Shown here: piece by piece, positions 54,842 to 62,553 of the stretch
How the letters are laid out: each line of letters begins with the position of its first letter
How positions within the stretch are numbered: position 1 is the stretch's first letter
Assembly (NCBI GenBank): GCA_965198565.1
Contig: OZ240665.1
Span: 4,030,001-4,094,000, forward strand
Source of the DNA: LMUY01 sp965198565
Lineage (GTDB): Bacteria > Pseudomonadota > Alphaproteobacteria > Acetobacterales > Acetobacteraceae
Length of the DNA: 64,000 bases
Reading direction: 5' to 3'
Position numbers and translations under genes: made by a program
Notes under the pieces: model-generated
Told to the model about the DNA's origin: nothing
Database searches by the model: none
What the model saw: only the letters and a program-made list of their open reading frames with translations

Positions 54842-55555
54842 CTAGGCCCGCTCCTCGGACTGGCGGGACAGGATGGCGCCGAACTCGGTGCCGAAGCCTT
54901 CCAGCCGGGCGGCGAAGCGCGACAGGTCGGTGCTGATCTTGTTGTAGGCCAGCACGGCAGGAATGGCCGCCACCAGGCCCACGGCGGTGGCGAACAGCGC
55001 CTCGGCGATGCCGGGCGCCACCACGGCCAGGCTGGTGTTCTTGCTGGCGGCGATGGCGGCGAAGGAGTGCATGATGCCCCAAACGGTGCCGAACAGGCCG
55101 ATGAACGGCGCCGTGGAGCCGACCGAGGCGAGGAACACCATCCAGCGCTCCATCCGCTCCATTTCGCGCCCGACGGTGACGGTCATGGCGCGGTCCACCC
55201 GGTCGCGCACGCCGACGCGCGACATGTCGGCGCCGGCGACGCGGGCGGAGCGCCGCCATTCCCCCATGGCGGCGCCGAACACGGCGGCCACCGGGTGGGC
55301 CGGCTTGGCGCCTTGGCTGTCGAACAGCTCCTCGAGGCTGCCGCCGGACCAGAACCGGTCCTCGAACGCGTCCGCCTGGCGATTCGCCCGGCGCAGCGAG
55401 ATCACCTTCTCGAAGATGATCGCCCACACCCAGACGCTGGCCAGCAGCAGCAGCGTCATGACGATCTTGACGACGATGTCCGCCTGCAAAAACAGGGACA
55501 GGATCGACAAGTCGCCATTCGCAGCCGCCGCGGCGGCCGTTGCCGTCTGATCCAC
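54842..55555 (-). CDS. tolQ: Tol-Pal system protein TolQ (MotA/ExbB family)
   Basis: A 237-residue inner-membrane proton-channel protein with three helices: ADIVVKIVMTLLLLASVWVW near 28-50, WMVFLASVGSTAPFIGLFGT near 137-160 and APGIAEALFATAVGLVAAIP near 178-200. These are the typical ExbB/TolQ signatures (VGSTAPFIGLFGTVWGIM; GIAEAL.ATA.GL.AAIPA). With TolR it energises TolA. GTG 55555 gives MDQTATAAAAAANGD. It lies 14 bp downstream of ybgC. Confidence 0.95.
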   Translation of the reverse strand: MDQTATAAAAAANGDLSILSLFLQADIVVKIVMTLLLLASVWVWAIIFEKVISLRRANRQADAFEDRFWSGGSLEELFDSQGAKPAHPVAAVFGAAMGEWRRSARVAGADMSRVGVRDRVDRAMTVTVGREMERMERWMVFLASVGSTAPFIGLFGTVWGIMHSFAAIAASKNTSLAVVAPGIAEALFATAVGLVAAIPAVLAYNKISTDLSRFAARLEGFGTEFGAILSRQSEERA

Positions 55556-55569
55556 TCCGCAACCCTCCC

Positions 55570-55983
55570 TTACGCGTCTGACCGCGCGATCTCGAACGCC
55601 GTGCGCCAGCGCGGCGGTATCCGCGCCGGACGGCCATCCGCCAGGCGCACGCAGGCCAACTCGACCTCCAACCGCCCCACCTCCCGGTCTGCCACCGAGA
55701 AGTCCTGCCGCAACGTCGCGGTGGCCGCGCCCATGTGGGTCGCTGCCGTGGCGACGGTCACGATGTCGTCGAGCCGCGCGGGGCGCAGATAGTCCATTTT
55801 GACGCGTCGCACCACGAAGATCATGCCCTCGAGCCGCACCAACTCCTCGTGCGGCACGCCGGCCTCGCGCAGGGCCTCGGTGCGGCCGCGTTCGGCGAAG
55901 GCGAGGTAACGCGCATGATAGACCATCCCGCCAGCATCGGTGTCCTCGAAATAGACCCGGATTTCGAGTCGGTGCGTGCTCAT
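55570..55983 (-). CDS. ybgC: Acyl-CoA thioesterase YbgC
   Basis: A 137-residue hotdog-fold thioesterase of the YbgC/FadM family. It has the motif RVYFEDTDAGGMVYHARYLA with the catalytic aspartate, FAERGRTEALREAGV, and FVVRRVKMDYLRPARLDD. YbgC hydrolyses short-chain or phospholipid-linked acyl thioesters and is usually the first gene of tol-pal clusters, as here. Its start codon overlaps the ruvB stop by 4 bp. Confidence 0.94.
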   Translation of the reverse strand: MSTHRLEIRVYFEDTDAGGMVYHARYLAFAERGRTEALREAGVPHEELVRLEGMIFVVRRVKMDYLRPARLDDIVTVATAATHMGAATATLRQDFSVADREVGRLEVELACVRLADGRPARIPPRWRTAFEIARSDA

Positions 55984-57011
55984 TGTTCGCTCAGCAGGTC
56001 GAGCAACGGCGCCGGCCGGGCGGGCGGGGGCAGGCCGAGATGGCGCCAGCCCGGCTCCCCCAGCATGCGGCCGCGGCTGGTGCGCAGGACCAGGCCCTCC
56101 TGGATGAGGTAGGGCTCCACCACGTCCTCGAGCGTGTCGCGGGCCTCGTTCAGTGCGGCGGCGAGGGTTTCCACCCCCACCGGGCCGCCGCCATGGTGCT
56201 CGGCGATGCGGCGCAGGTAGCGGCGGTCCATCGCGTCCAGCCCCAGCCGGTCGACCTCGAGCCGGGTGAGCGCTGCGTCCGCCGCCTCGAGGTCGACCGG
56301 GTTGGTGCCGGCGACGGCCGCGAAATCGCGCACCCGGCGCAGCAGCCGCCCGGCGATGCGCGGCGTGCCCCGCGAGCGCCGGGCGATTTCCATCGCACCC
56401 TCCCGGGTGAGGGGGAATTGCAGCTTCTCCGCCCCGCGGGTGACGATGAGTTCGAGTTCGGCCGGGGTGTAGAGCACCAGGCGCAACGGGATGCCGAAGC
56501 GGTCGCGCAACGGCGTGGTGAGCAGCCCCGAGCGGGTGGTGGCGCCGACCAGGGTGAATGGCGAGAGGTCGATGCGCACCGAGCGGGCCGCCGGGCCTTC
56601 GCCGATGATGAGGTCGAGCTGGAAATCCTCCATCGCGGGGTAAAGCACCTCCTCGATGGCGGGCTGCAGGCGGTGGATTTCGTCGATGAACAGCACGTCG
56701 CGTGGCTGCAGGTTGGTGAGGATGGCGGCCAGGTCGCCGGCGCGCTGGATGATGGGGCCGGAGGTGGCGCGGAAGCCGACGCCGAGTTCGCGGGCGACGA
56801 TCTGCGCCAGGGTGGTCTTGCCCAGGCCGGGCGGGCCGTGGAGCAGGACGTGGTCCATCGCCTCGGAGCGGCCGCGCGCGGCGGTGATGAACACGCGCAG
56901 GTTCTCGCGGCTGGCTTGCTGGCCGATGAACTCGGCGAGGGTTTGCGGGCGGAGCGAGGCCTCGGCGGCGTCTTCGAGGGCGCGGATGGGAGAGAGAGGG
57001 TTCTCGCTCAT
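55980..57011 (-). CDS. ruvB: Holliday junction branch migration helicase RuvB
   Basis: A 343-residue AAA+ motor that drives branch migration with RuvA. It shows RPQTLAEFIGQQASRENLRV, Walker A LLHGPPGLGKTTLAQIVARE, Walker B DVLFIDEIHRLQPAIEEVLY, sensor 1 LVGATTRSGLLTTPLRDRFG and the winged helix near the end (GGGPVGVETLAAALNEARDT, VEPYLIQEGLVLRTSRGRML). Length is normal. It is followed by ybgC with an ATGA overlap and separated from ruvA by a pair of palindromic repeats. Confidence 0.97.
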   Translation of the reverse strand: MSENPLSPIRALEDAAEASLRPQTLAEFIGQQASRENLRVFITAARGRSEAMDHVLLHGPPGLGKTTLAQIVARELGVGFRATSGPIIQRAGDLAAILTNLQPRDVLFIDEIHRLQPAIEEVLYPAMEDFQLDLIIGEGPAARSVRIDLSPFTLVGATTRSGLLTTPLRDRFGIPLRLVLYTPAELELIVTRGAEKLQFPLTREGAMEIARRSRGTPRIAGRLLRRVRDFAAVAGTNPVDLEAADAALTRLEVDRLGLDAMDRRYLRRIAEHHGGGPVGVETLAAALNEARDTLEDVVEPYLIQEGLVLRTSRGRMLGEPGWRHLGLPPPARPAPLLDLLSEQ

Positions 57012-57032
57012 GGGGCTGTTTCCGGGGCGCGG

Positions 57033-57126
57033 CCCCTCACCCCGACCCTCTCCCAGAGGGAGAGGGAGAAGGCAGGCAGAGGCGCGGCTAAAAGCCCTCT
57101 CCCTCTGGGAGAGGGTTGGGTGAGGG
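57033..57126. repeat. Pair of REP-like palindromes between ruvA and ruvB
   Basis: Copies at 57033-57069 (CCTCACCCCGACCCTCTCCC then AGAGGGAGAGGGAGA) and 57095-57126 (CCCTCTCCCTCTGGGAGAGG then GTTGGGTGAGGG), opposite orientation, filling the ruvA-ruvB gap. Confidence 0.85.
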
Positions 57127-57138
57127 CGACGCCCCCGC

Positions 57139-57735
57139 TCACCGCGCCAGCTCCTTCAGGCTGTCCCGGATCACCGCGTCCACGCCTGCCGCCTCGCCCA
57201 GCCGCTCGCGCACCCGTGCCACCACGGGATACGCTTCGACCCGGCGGTACCCCAGATTGCCAAGTGCCGAAAGCGCGTCCGCCTCGACCCCCTTTGGCGC
57301 CGCCACCACGGCCATCGCCGGCGACGACGGCATCGCGCCCACCTTGCTGGCCAGCTCCGACAGCAGCCGCACCGCCAGCTTGGGGCCGACGCCGGGGGCG
57401 CGGGTGAGGCTGGTGCGGTCCCCGGCCGCAATCGCCGCCACCAGGTCTGCGGGCGAGAGGGCGGACAGGATGCCCAGCGCCACCCTGCCGCCCACGCCCT
57501 GCACGGTGGTGAGCAGGCGGAACCAGTCGCGCTCGCCGCTGTCGGTGAACCCGTAGAGCGAGATCGCGTCCTCCCGCACCTGGGTCTCGACCAGCACGCG
57601 GGCGATGATCGGGGGCGCGGGCAGCGCCGCGAGGGTGCGGGTGGAGGCCTGGACGAGGTAGCCGACGCCGTTCACGTCGATCACGGCACGGCCGTCCTCG
57701 AGGGCGGCGACGACGCCGGTGAGGAGGGCGATCAT
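57139..57735 (-). CDS. ruvA: Holliday junction DNA-binding protein RuvA
   Basis: A 198-residue protein with an N-terminal OB-fold (MIALLTGVVAALEDGRAVID, VNGVGYLVQAS), a helix-hairpin-helix pair (LLTTVQGVGGRVALGILSAL; LTRAPGVGPKLAVRLLSEL) and the C-terminal domain that contacts RuvB (ALSALGNLGYRRVEAYPVVA). It tetramerises on Holliday junctions. ATG 57735 begins the OB-fold; upstream extension to 57816 translates a palindromic repeat. It lies between ruvC and ruvB. Confidence 0.95.
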   Translation of the reverse strand: MIALLTGVVAALEDGRAVIDVNGVGYLVQASTRTLAALPAPPIIARVLVETQVREDAISLYGFTDSGERDWFRLLTTVQGVGGRVALGILSALSPADLVAAIAAGDRTSLTRAPGVGPKLAVRLLSELASKVGAMPSSPAMAVVAAPKGVEADALSALGNLGYRRVEAYPVVARVRERLGEAAGVDAVIRDSLKELAR

Positions 57736-57757
57736 GGTGCGCGGCCACGATCGCCCT

Positions 57758-57875
57758 GCCTCTCCCGCCTGCGGGAGAGGGTTGGGGTGAGGGGACCCGC
57801 GGCACACAACGGGCAAACGCCCGCGCGGGCGGCACCACTCTCACGCCGCCCTCTCCCGCCAGCGGGAGAGGGAGA
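57758..57875. repeat. Pair of REP-like palindromes between ruvC and ruvA
   Basis: Copies at 57758-57794 (CCTCTCCCGCCTGCGGGAGA then GGGTTGGGGTGAGGGG) and 57848-57875 (CCCTCTCCCGCCAGCGGGAG then AGGGAGA), filling the ruvC-ruvA gap. Confidence 0.85.
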
Positions 57876-57886
57876 AAGCAGGATCA

Positions 57887-58393
57887 TCAAGCCATCTGCA
57901 CCCCGGCGGCGACGCGCAGCCCCGTGGCGCGGTGGTGGGCGTGGCAGATCGCCACCGCCAGCGCGTCCGCCGCGTCGGTCCGGCGCAGCATCGCGCCTGG
58001 GAGCAATCGGCGCACCATCATCGCCACCTGCTCCTTGCTGGCGCCGCCCGTGCCCACCACCGACTTCTTCACCGACAGCGCGCCATACTCCAGCACCGGG
58101 ATTCCAGCCAAGGCAGGGGCCAGCAGCGCCACGCCGCGCGCATAGCCGAGCTTGAGCGTCGCCGCCCCGTTGCGGTTGACGTAGGTCTCCTCCACTGCCG
58201 CTTCCTGGGGGCGGTGCAAGGCCAGCAGCGCGGTCAGCGCCTCGTAGATCGTGCGCAGGCGCTCGGGAACGGCCTTCTCGCCGTCGGTGGCGATCACGCC
58301 GTCCGCCACGTGCCGCAGGCGGTTGCCGTCGACCTCGACCAGGCCCCAGCCGGTGAAGCGCAAGCCCGGGTCGATGCCCATCAGGCAGACCAT
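57887..58393 (-). CDS. ruvC: Holliday junction resolvase RuvC
   Basis: A 168-residue RNase H-fold endonuclease that cuts Holliday junctions. Catalytic acidic residues are visible in LMGIDPGLRFTGWG, QEAAVEETYVNRNGAATLKL and RRTDAADALAVAICHAHH, with the DNA-contact segment SVKKSVVGTGGASKEQVAMM. Its ATG overlaps the yebC stop by 1 base. It precedes ruvA and ruvB on the same strand in the standard ruvCAB order. Confidence 0.96.
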   Translation of the reverse strand: MVCLMGIDPGLRFTGWGLVEVDGNRLRHVADGVIATDGEKAVPERLRTIYEALTALLALHRPQEAAVEETYVNRNGAATLKLGYARGVALLAPALAGIPVLEYGALSVKKSVVGTGGASKEQVAMMVRRLLPGAMLRRTDAADALAVAICHAHHRATGLRVAAGVQMA

Positions 58394-59145
58394 CAGGCCG
58401 CGATCTGCTCCATCACCCCGTCCGGGATGTCGGCGTTGGAATACACCGCCTGCACGTCGTCATTGGCCTCGAGCGCGTCCAGCAGCTTGAGCAGCGCCGC
58501 CGCCCGCTCGGCCTCGTCCACCGACACCATCACGCTGGGCCGCCAGTCGAGCTTGGCCGAGAGCGGCGGGCCGAAGCGGGCCTCCAAGGCGTCGCGCACG
58601 GCGAACAACTCGTCGGTGGCGCAGGTGACCTCGTGGCCGTCCGCGTCGCTCTCCACGTCCTCGGCGCCGGCCTCGATGGCGGCTTCCATCATCGCGTCCG
58701 CACTGGCGGCGGTGGCGGGGTAGGCCACCGCGCCCACCCGGCTGAACTGGAACGCCACCGAGTTCGACTCGCCCATCGTGCCGCCGTTCTTGTTGAAGGC
58801 GGAGCGCAGGTCCGAGGCGGTGCGGTTGCGGTTGTCGGTCAGCGCCTCGACGATCACCGCGATGCCGCCGGGTCCGTAGCCCTCGTAGCGCACCTCGGCA
58901 TAGTCGTCGCCGACGCCGGCCTCGCTGGCCTTGCGGATGGCGCGCTCGATCGTGTCCTTGGGCATGTTCATCACGCGGGCGGCGGTGACGGCGGCGCGCA
59001 GGCGGGGGTTGAACGCCGGGTCAGGCAGGCCCTGCTTGGCGGAGACGGTGATCTCGCGGATCACCTTGGCGAATTGCTGGGCCTTGCGGGCGTCCTGCGC
59101 ACCCTTGCGGTGCATGATGTTCTTGGAATGGGAATGGCCGGCCAT
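58393..59145 (-). CDS. yebC: YebC/PmpR family protein (TACO1-like)
   Basis: A 250-residue protein starting MAGHSHSKNIMHRKGAQDAR, followed by ITVSAKQGLPDPAFNPRLRA, NMPKDTIERAIRKA, EVRYEGYGPGGIAVIVEALT and DNRNRTASDLRSAFNKNGGT: unmistakable YebC. Members were described as transcription regulators and more recently as translation factors that relieve ribosome stalling at proline-rich motifs; the mitochondrial relative is TACO1. That is notable in a genome whose tolA, in the same gene run, has long proline runs. It is upstream of ruvC, as in many bacteria. Confidence 0.95.
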   Translation of the reverse strand: MAGHSHSKNIMHRKGAQDARKAQQFAKVIREITVSAKQGLPDPAFNPRLRAAVTAARVMNMPKDTIERAIRKASEAGVGDDYAEVRYEGYGPGGIAVIVEALTDNRNRTASDLRSAFNKNGGTMGESNSVAFQFSRVGAVAYPATAASADAMMEAAIEAGAEDVESDADGHEVTCATDELFAVRDALEARFGPPLSAKLDWRPSVMVSVDEAERAAALLKLLDALEANDDVQAVYSNADIPDGVMEQIAA

Positions 59146-59257
59146 GGCCTTGCTGTCTCGCGGCTGTTGGATCGAGCAACACTTGTATCAGCCCAGGCCG
59201 CGCCGCACCAATATCGTTCTAGTCGGCCTCTGCTCTAAGGGATTGCGGCGCCCGGCC

Positions 59258-59297
59258 ACCCTCACCCCGACCCTCTCCCGCCAGCGGGAGAGGGAGA
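59258..59297. repeat. REP-like palindrome upstream of yebC
   Basis: CCTCACCCCGACCCTCTCCC then GCCAGCGGGAGAGGGAGA, between the small membrane protein gene and yebC. Confidence 0.8.
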
Positions 59298-59316
59298 TCA
59301 TGCTTGCAACGGCCGG

Positions 59317-59553
59317 TTAGACCAGTTCGCGCGTGCGGCTGGGCGCGCGCCATTGGTCGGTCGGGATGAGGCACACGGGCAAGGTGCGGCTGCCGCCCGA
59401 GATGGGCAGCGGCGGCGGCGTCGGCTGCGGGCCGGGCCCACCGCCCGAGCCGCGCGGCCGGCGGCGCATCGCCATCACCTCGCGAAGCGCCAGCACCAGG
59501 GGAATGCCAAAACTCAGGCCACCCGAGAGGGTGACTTGCAGCGCTGGACTCAC
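59317..59553 (-). CDS. Small single-helix membrane protein of unknown function
   Basis: A 78-residue protein with one membrane helix (LQVTLSGGLSFGIPLVLALR, residues about 5-24), a basic stretch MAMRRRPRG, and a Gly/Pro-rich tail ending in PTDQWRAPSRTRELV. GTG 59553 is chosen because GGAGGAG lies 6 bases upstream; the longer frame from 59571 would translate that site itself. No family was recognised. It stands alone upstream of yebC. Confidence 0.55.
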   Translation of the reverse strand: MSPALQVTLSGGLSFGIPLVLALREVMAMRRRPRGSGGGPGPQPTPPPLPISGGSRTLPVCLIPTDQWRAPSRTRELV

Positions 59554-59678
59554 GATCAACTCCTCCTCCACCCGAGCCTACAGCCTGCCACATTCCTTAC
59601 CGCTTTGTCAGCGTGGTGTTGCCTGGCGGCCATGATATGAGCATCAACTCGCCAGTATCTTCGCCGGGCATCATCATC

Positions 59679-60491
59679 TTAGCCGGGCATTATCTGGGAT
59701 AGCCGCCCGCCCATCCGGACCGGCTCGGCGCGCAGGGCCAGCCCGGTGGCGTCGTTGGTCTCCACGAACAGGCCGCATATCGTGGCCGGCCCCTCCGCCG
59801 GCGCCAGCCGCTCGCCCGGCAGCTTGCGGATGAAGCGTGCCGCCGCCCCCTCCTTGGCCATGCCGATCACGCTGTCGTAGTCGCCGCACATCCCGGCGTC
59901 GGACTGGAACGCGGTGCCGCCGGGCAGCACCTGGTGGTCGGCGGTGGGCACATGGGTGTGGGTGCCCACCACCAGCGACACCTGGCCGTCGAAACTATGC
60001 GCGAAGCCAAGCTTCTCGCTGGTGGCCTCGGCGTGGAAGTCGATGACGATGGCCTGCACCGTGCTGCCGAGCCGGTAGCGCGACAGCACGTCCGAGGTGC
60101 CGCGGAACGGGCAGTCCAGCGGGTCCATGAACAGGCGGCCCATCGCGTTCAGCACCAAGGCGCGCCGCCCGCCTGCCACCTCGACCACCACGGAGCCGGC
60201 GCCCGGCGTGCCCGGCGGGAAGTTCAGCGGGCGCAGCAGGCGCGGCTGCTGGGCGATGTAGGGGATGATCTCCTTGCGGTCCCAAGCGTGGTTGCCGAGG
60301 GTGATGACGTCGGCCCCCGCCGCGAACAGGGCGGCCGCCATGTCCGGCGCCAGGCCGAAGCCGTGGCTGGCATTCTCCGCGTTCACCACGGCGAGGTCGA
60401 TCCCCAGCCGCTCGCGCAACACCGGCAAGGCCGCCGCCGCCCCTTCCCGACCGCTCCGCCCGACCGTGTCGCCAAGAAACAGGATGCGCAT
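59679..60491 (-). CDS. YmdB-family metallophosphoesterase
   Basis: A 270-residue calcineurin-like phosphoesterase of the YmdB (TIGR00282) family. Metal ligands appear in RILFLGDTVGRSGR, LAVVNAENASHGFG, ITLGNHAWDRKEI, VIDFHAEATSEKLGFAHSFD and VVGTHTHVPTADHQVLPGG, with the typical SDAGMCGDYDSVIGM. YmdB of Bacillus hydrolyses 2',3'-cyclic nucleotides and affects biofilm and sporulation; the role here is unknown. It lies 22 bp downstream of the 5-formyl-THF cyclo-ligase gene, a common pairing in alphaproteobacteria. Confidence 0.92.
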   Translation of the reverse strand: MRILFLGDTVGRSGREGAAAALPVLRERLGIDLAVVNAENASHGFGLAPDMAAALFAAGADVITLGNHAWDRKEIIPYIAQQPRLLRPLNFPPGTPGAGSVVVEVAGGRRALVLNAMGRLFMDPLDCPFRGTSDVLSRYRLGSTVQAIVIDFHAEATSEKLGFAHSFDGQVSLVVGTHTHVPTADHQVLPGGTAFQSDAGMCGDYDSVIGMAKEGAAARFIRKLPGERLAPAEGPATICGLFVETNDATGLALRAEPVRMGGRLSQIMPG

Positions 60492-60513
60492 GAGTACCCT
60501 TATATGAGGAAGG

Positions 60514-61062
60514 CTATGTGAGGAAGACGTGGAGCTCGCGTTCGGTCGCGACGGCGTGGAGCGGTCTATCTGTGGGCTCGGCCGGCACCTGCGCCATCTC
60601 CTGTGCCGCAAAAGCGCAGCCGATGGCCACCGCACCCGGCAGGGCGGCGAGGGTGCGGTCGTAATAGCCGCCGCCATAGCCCAGCCGCGCGCCGGTGCGG
60701 TCGAAGGCGAGCAGCGGCACCAGCAGCAGGCCGGGCACGACGACGGGGCCGTCGGGATGGACGGTGCCGAAGCGGCCGGACTGCAGCGTGGCACCCGGCG
60801 TCCATTGCCGGAACACCAGCGCCTGGCCGCGCGGCGGCGTTTGCGGCAGGCAGACCGGGTGACCGCGCTCGACGAGGGCATGCAGCAGCGGGCGCAGGTC
60901 GATCTCGCCGGGCAAGGGCCAGAACCCGGCGACGAGCTGCCCGGGCGCGGGCGCCAGCGGTCCTTCCAGCACGTGGCGAGTAAGAAAGCGGCCCAACGCC
61001 GGGTCACACCGGGTGCGCACGTCCAGGGCGGCCGCCCGCATGGCGCGCTTCGATTCACGCAT
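60514..61062 (-). CDS. 5-formyltetrahydrofolate cyclo-ligase
   Basis: A 182-residue enzyme that converts 5-formyl-THF to 5,10-methenyl-THF with ATP. It has an N-terminal RESKRAMRAAALDVRT, then GFWPLPGEIDLRPLLHALVE, VCLPQTPPRGQALVFRQWTP, VVVPGLLLVPLLAFDRTGAR and the signature LGYGGGYYDRTLAAL. ATG 61062 is chosen because the open frame to 61242 adds non-homologous residues and would overlap the divergent lipoprotein gene. With folP it forms part of the window's folate functions. No 6S RNA-like sequence was apparent upstream, where it is often found. Confidence 0.92.
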   Translation of the reverse strand: MRESKRAMRAAALDVRTRCDPALGRFLTRHVLEGPLAPAPGQLVAGFWPLPGEIDLRPLLHALVERGHPVCLPQTPPRGQALVFRQWTPGATLQSGRFGTVHPDGPVVVPGLLLVPLLAFDRTGARLGYGGGYYDRTLAALPGAVAIGCAFAAQEMAQVPAEPTDRPLHAVATERELHVFLT

Positions 61063-61111
61063 CGGGCGCAAACCGGCTACCACCACGGGGAACCAACCAA
61101 GCGAGTGCCCC

Positions 61112-61630
61112 GTGCCGCTCCCCAAGACGCTGCTTGCGCTCCCCCTGCTGCTCGCCGGCTGCATGAGCCCGCTCGACCCGGCGTCGTTCGCCCAATCCGG
61201 GCCCGAAATGCGGCCCGAGCGGTTCTTCCTGGGCGCCACCAACTCGACGGGGGTGCTGGAGACCCGGTCCGGCGCCCCCAGCCAGCGCTTTCACGTCGAG
61301 GGGATGGGGACCACCTTGCCGGACGGCAGCCTGCAGCTCGACCAGACCATCAGCTTCGAGCACCAGCCGCCCACGACCCGGCGCTGGGTGCTGACCGCTG
61401 CCGGGCCGCACCATTACACGGCGACGCTCACCGACGCGTCCGGCCCGGTGGTGGCGGAGGCCTACGGCAACCTGTTCCACCTGCGCTACCCGATGAAGCA
61501 GCCGCTCGGCGGCCGGATGGAGCAGTGGATCTACCTGCAGCCGGACGGCCACACGGTGGTGAACGAGGCCACGGTGACGCTGCTGGGCGTGCTGGTGGTG
61601 GCGCATCTCTCGGAGAGGATCAGCGACTAG
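61112..61630 (+). CDS. Lipoprotein, DUF3833-like
   Basis: A 172-residue putative lipoprotein. GTG 61112 begins MPLPKTLLALPLLLAGCMSP with lipobox LAGC at Cys17. The mature part carries the pattern RFFLGATNSTGVLETRSGAP, RFHVEGMGTTLPDGSLQLDQ, TISFEHQPPTTRRWVLTAAG and LRYPMKQPLGGRMEQWIYLQ, which fits DUF3833. Family members are exported lipoproteins of unknown function, often near fatty-acid or pigment genes. It diverges from the cyclo-ligase gene and its end overlaps the convergent acetyltransferase by 4 bp. Confidence 0.78.
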   Translation: MPLPKTLLALPLLLAGCMSPLDPASFAQSGPEMRPERFFLGATNSTGVLETRSGAPSQRFHVEGMGTTLPDGSLQLDQTISFEHQPPTTRRWVLTAAGPHHYTATLTDASGPVVAEAYGNLFHLRYPMKQPLGGRMEQWIYLQPDGHTVVNEATVTLLGVLVVAHLSERISD

Positions 61631-62169
61631 GCGGATGGCAACAACGCCTGCCGGGCCTGTTCAAGCGCCGTGAGCGTGGCGCGCGCCAGATGGATGGGCA
61701 TCGCCATCAAGGGCGGCTGGGTCGCGACCTCGCGGAAGCCGAACTTGCCATAGAACGTCACCAGCTCGGGCCGGGCGGGGCTGACGGCGAACAGCCGGCA
61801 GCCGGCGAGGTCGGCGATGCGGGTGGCCTGCCGCATGCCGTGCAGCACGAGGGCGCGGGCGAGGCCGCGGCGCTGGTAGTGCGCATCCACCGCGAGTTGG
61901 GCCAGCAAGACGCAGCTCACCGGGTCCGGCGCGTTCCTGCGCAAGGCGCCCGAGAGGCTCTCACGCAGGATCGAGCCCACGGTGAGCGCGTAGAAGCCAG
62001 CCGTTCTTGCTCCATCGATGGCGACATAGGTGCGGGAGTCGCCCGATTGGTCGTTCTTGACCACCCTCGCCCGCAGCCAGGTGTTGCGGGCGGGCTCGCC
62101 ACAGTCGAATGCCTCGATGTCGTGGTCTGGAGCGAGAGCGACGATGTCCAGCGAACCCACGACTGGCAT
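61627..62169 (-). CDS. GNAT acetyltransferase toxin, TacT-like
   Basis: A 180-residue GNAT protein that matches toxins of TacAT/AtaRT modules, which acetylate the amino group of charged tRNAs and block translation. It shows FDCGEPARNTWLRARVVKND, TYVAIDGARTAGFYALTVGS, VLLAQLAVDAHYQRRGLARA (acetyl-CoA binding) and VTFYGKFGFREV with the catalytic tyrosine. ATG 62169 is chosen because it begins 2 bases after the antitoxin stop; an earlier in-frame ATG (62202) lies within the antitoxin gene. The antitoxin directly precedes it on the same strand. Confidence 0.87.
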   Translation of the reverse strand: MPVVGSLDIVALAPDHDIEAFDCGEPARNTWLRARVVKNDQSGDSRTYVAIDGARTAGFYALTVGSILRESLSGALRRNAPDPVSCVLLAQLAVDAHYQRRGLARALVLHGMRQATRIADLAGCRLFAVSPARPELVTFYGKFGFREVATQPPLMAMPIHLARATLTALEQARQALLPSA

Positions 62170-62171
62170 CG

Positions 62172-62492
62172 CTAGTCCCTTGGGGCATCCTTCAGCAGCC
62201 ACTGAATGGTTGCATCACTGGGCATGGTTGCATCACTGGGCGCGCTGTCTGCTTCGTCGAGCATCGCCTGCACGCGCGCCCACCCGTCCTCGGTCGCATA
62301 GAACACGCGCGGCGTGGCCACGATCTCCTCGGCGGCGGCGAGGCCGTGGGTGAGGAGGAACTCGCTCATCGTGGTGTGGCGGGCATTCGCCGCCGCGGTC
62401 AGCAACGCTTTCGCATTCGGCGTGACGCGAAGCTCGATGCGCTCGGCCTTGCCGCTCTTTTCTGCGACGAGGGTCAGTCCCTGTTCGATCAT
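62172..62492 (-). CDS. DUF1778 ribbon-helix-helix antitoxin, TacA-like
   Basis: A 106-residue antitoxin. The N-terminal RHH DNA-binding part (KAERIELRVTPNAKALLTAA, ARHTTMSEFLLTHGLAAAEE) autoregulates the operon in known systems, and the C-terminal segment wraps the toxin. The C-terminus contains SDATMPSDATIQWLL, in which SDAT is repeated because of an 18 bp tandem duplication in the DNA (62204-62239 region). It directly precedes the GNAT toxin gene, completing a type II toxin-antitoxin module. Confidence 0.87.
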   Translation of the reverse strand: MIEQGLTLVAEKSGKAERIELRVTPNAKALLTAAANARHTTMSEFLLTHGLAAAEEIVATPRVFYATEDGWARVQAMLDEADSAPSDATMPSDATIQWLLKDAPRD

Positions 62493-62553
62493 GTCGAAAT
62501 CCTCCTACTGCAGTGGATGGTAGCGTACGGACATCGTCCGTGCAAGAGGAGTG

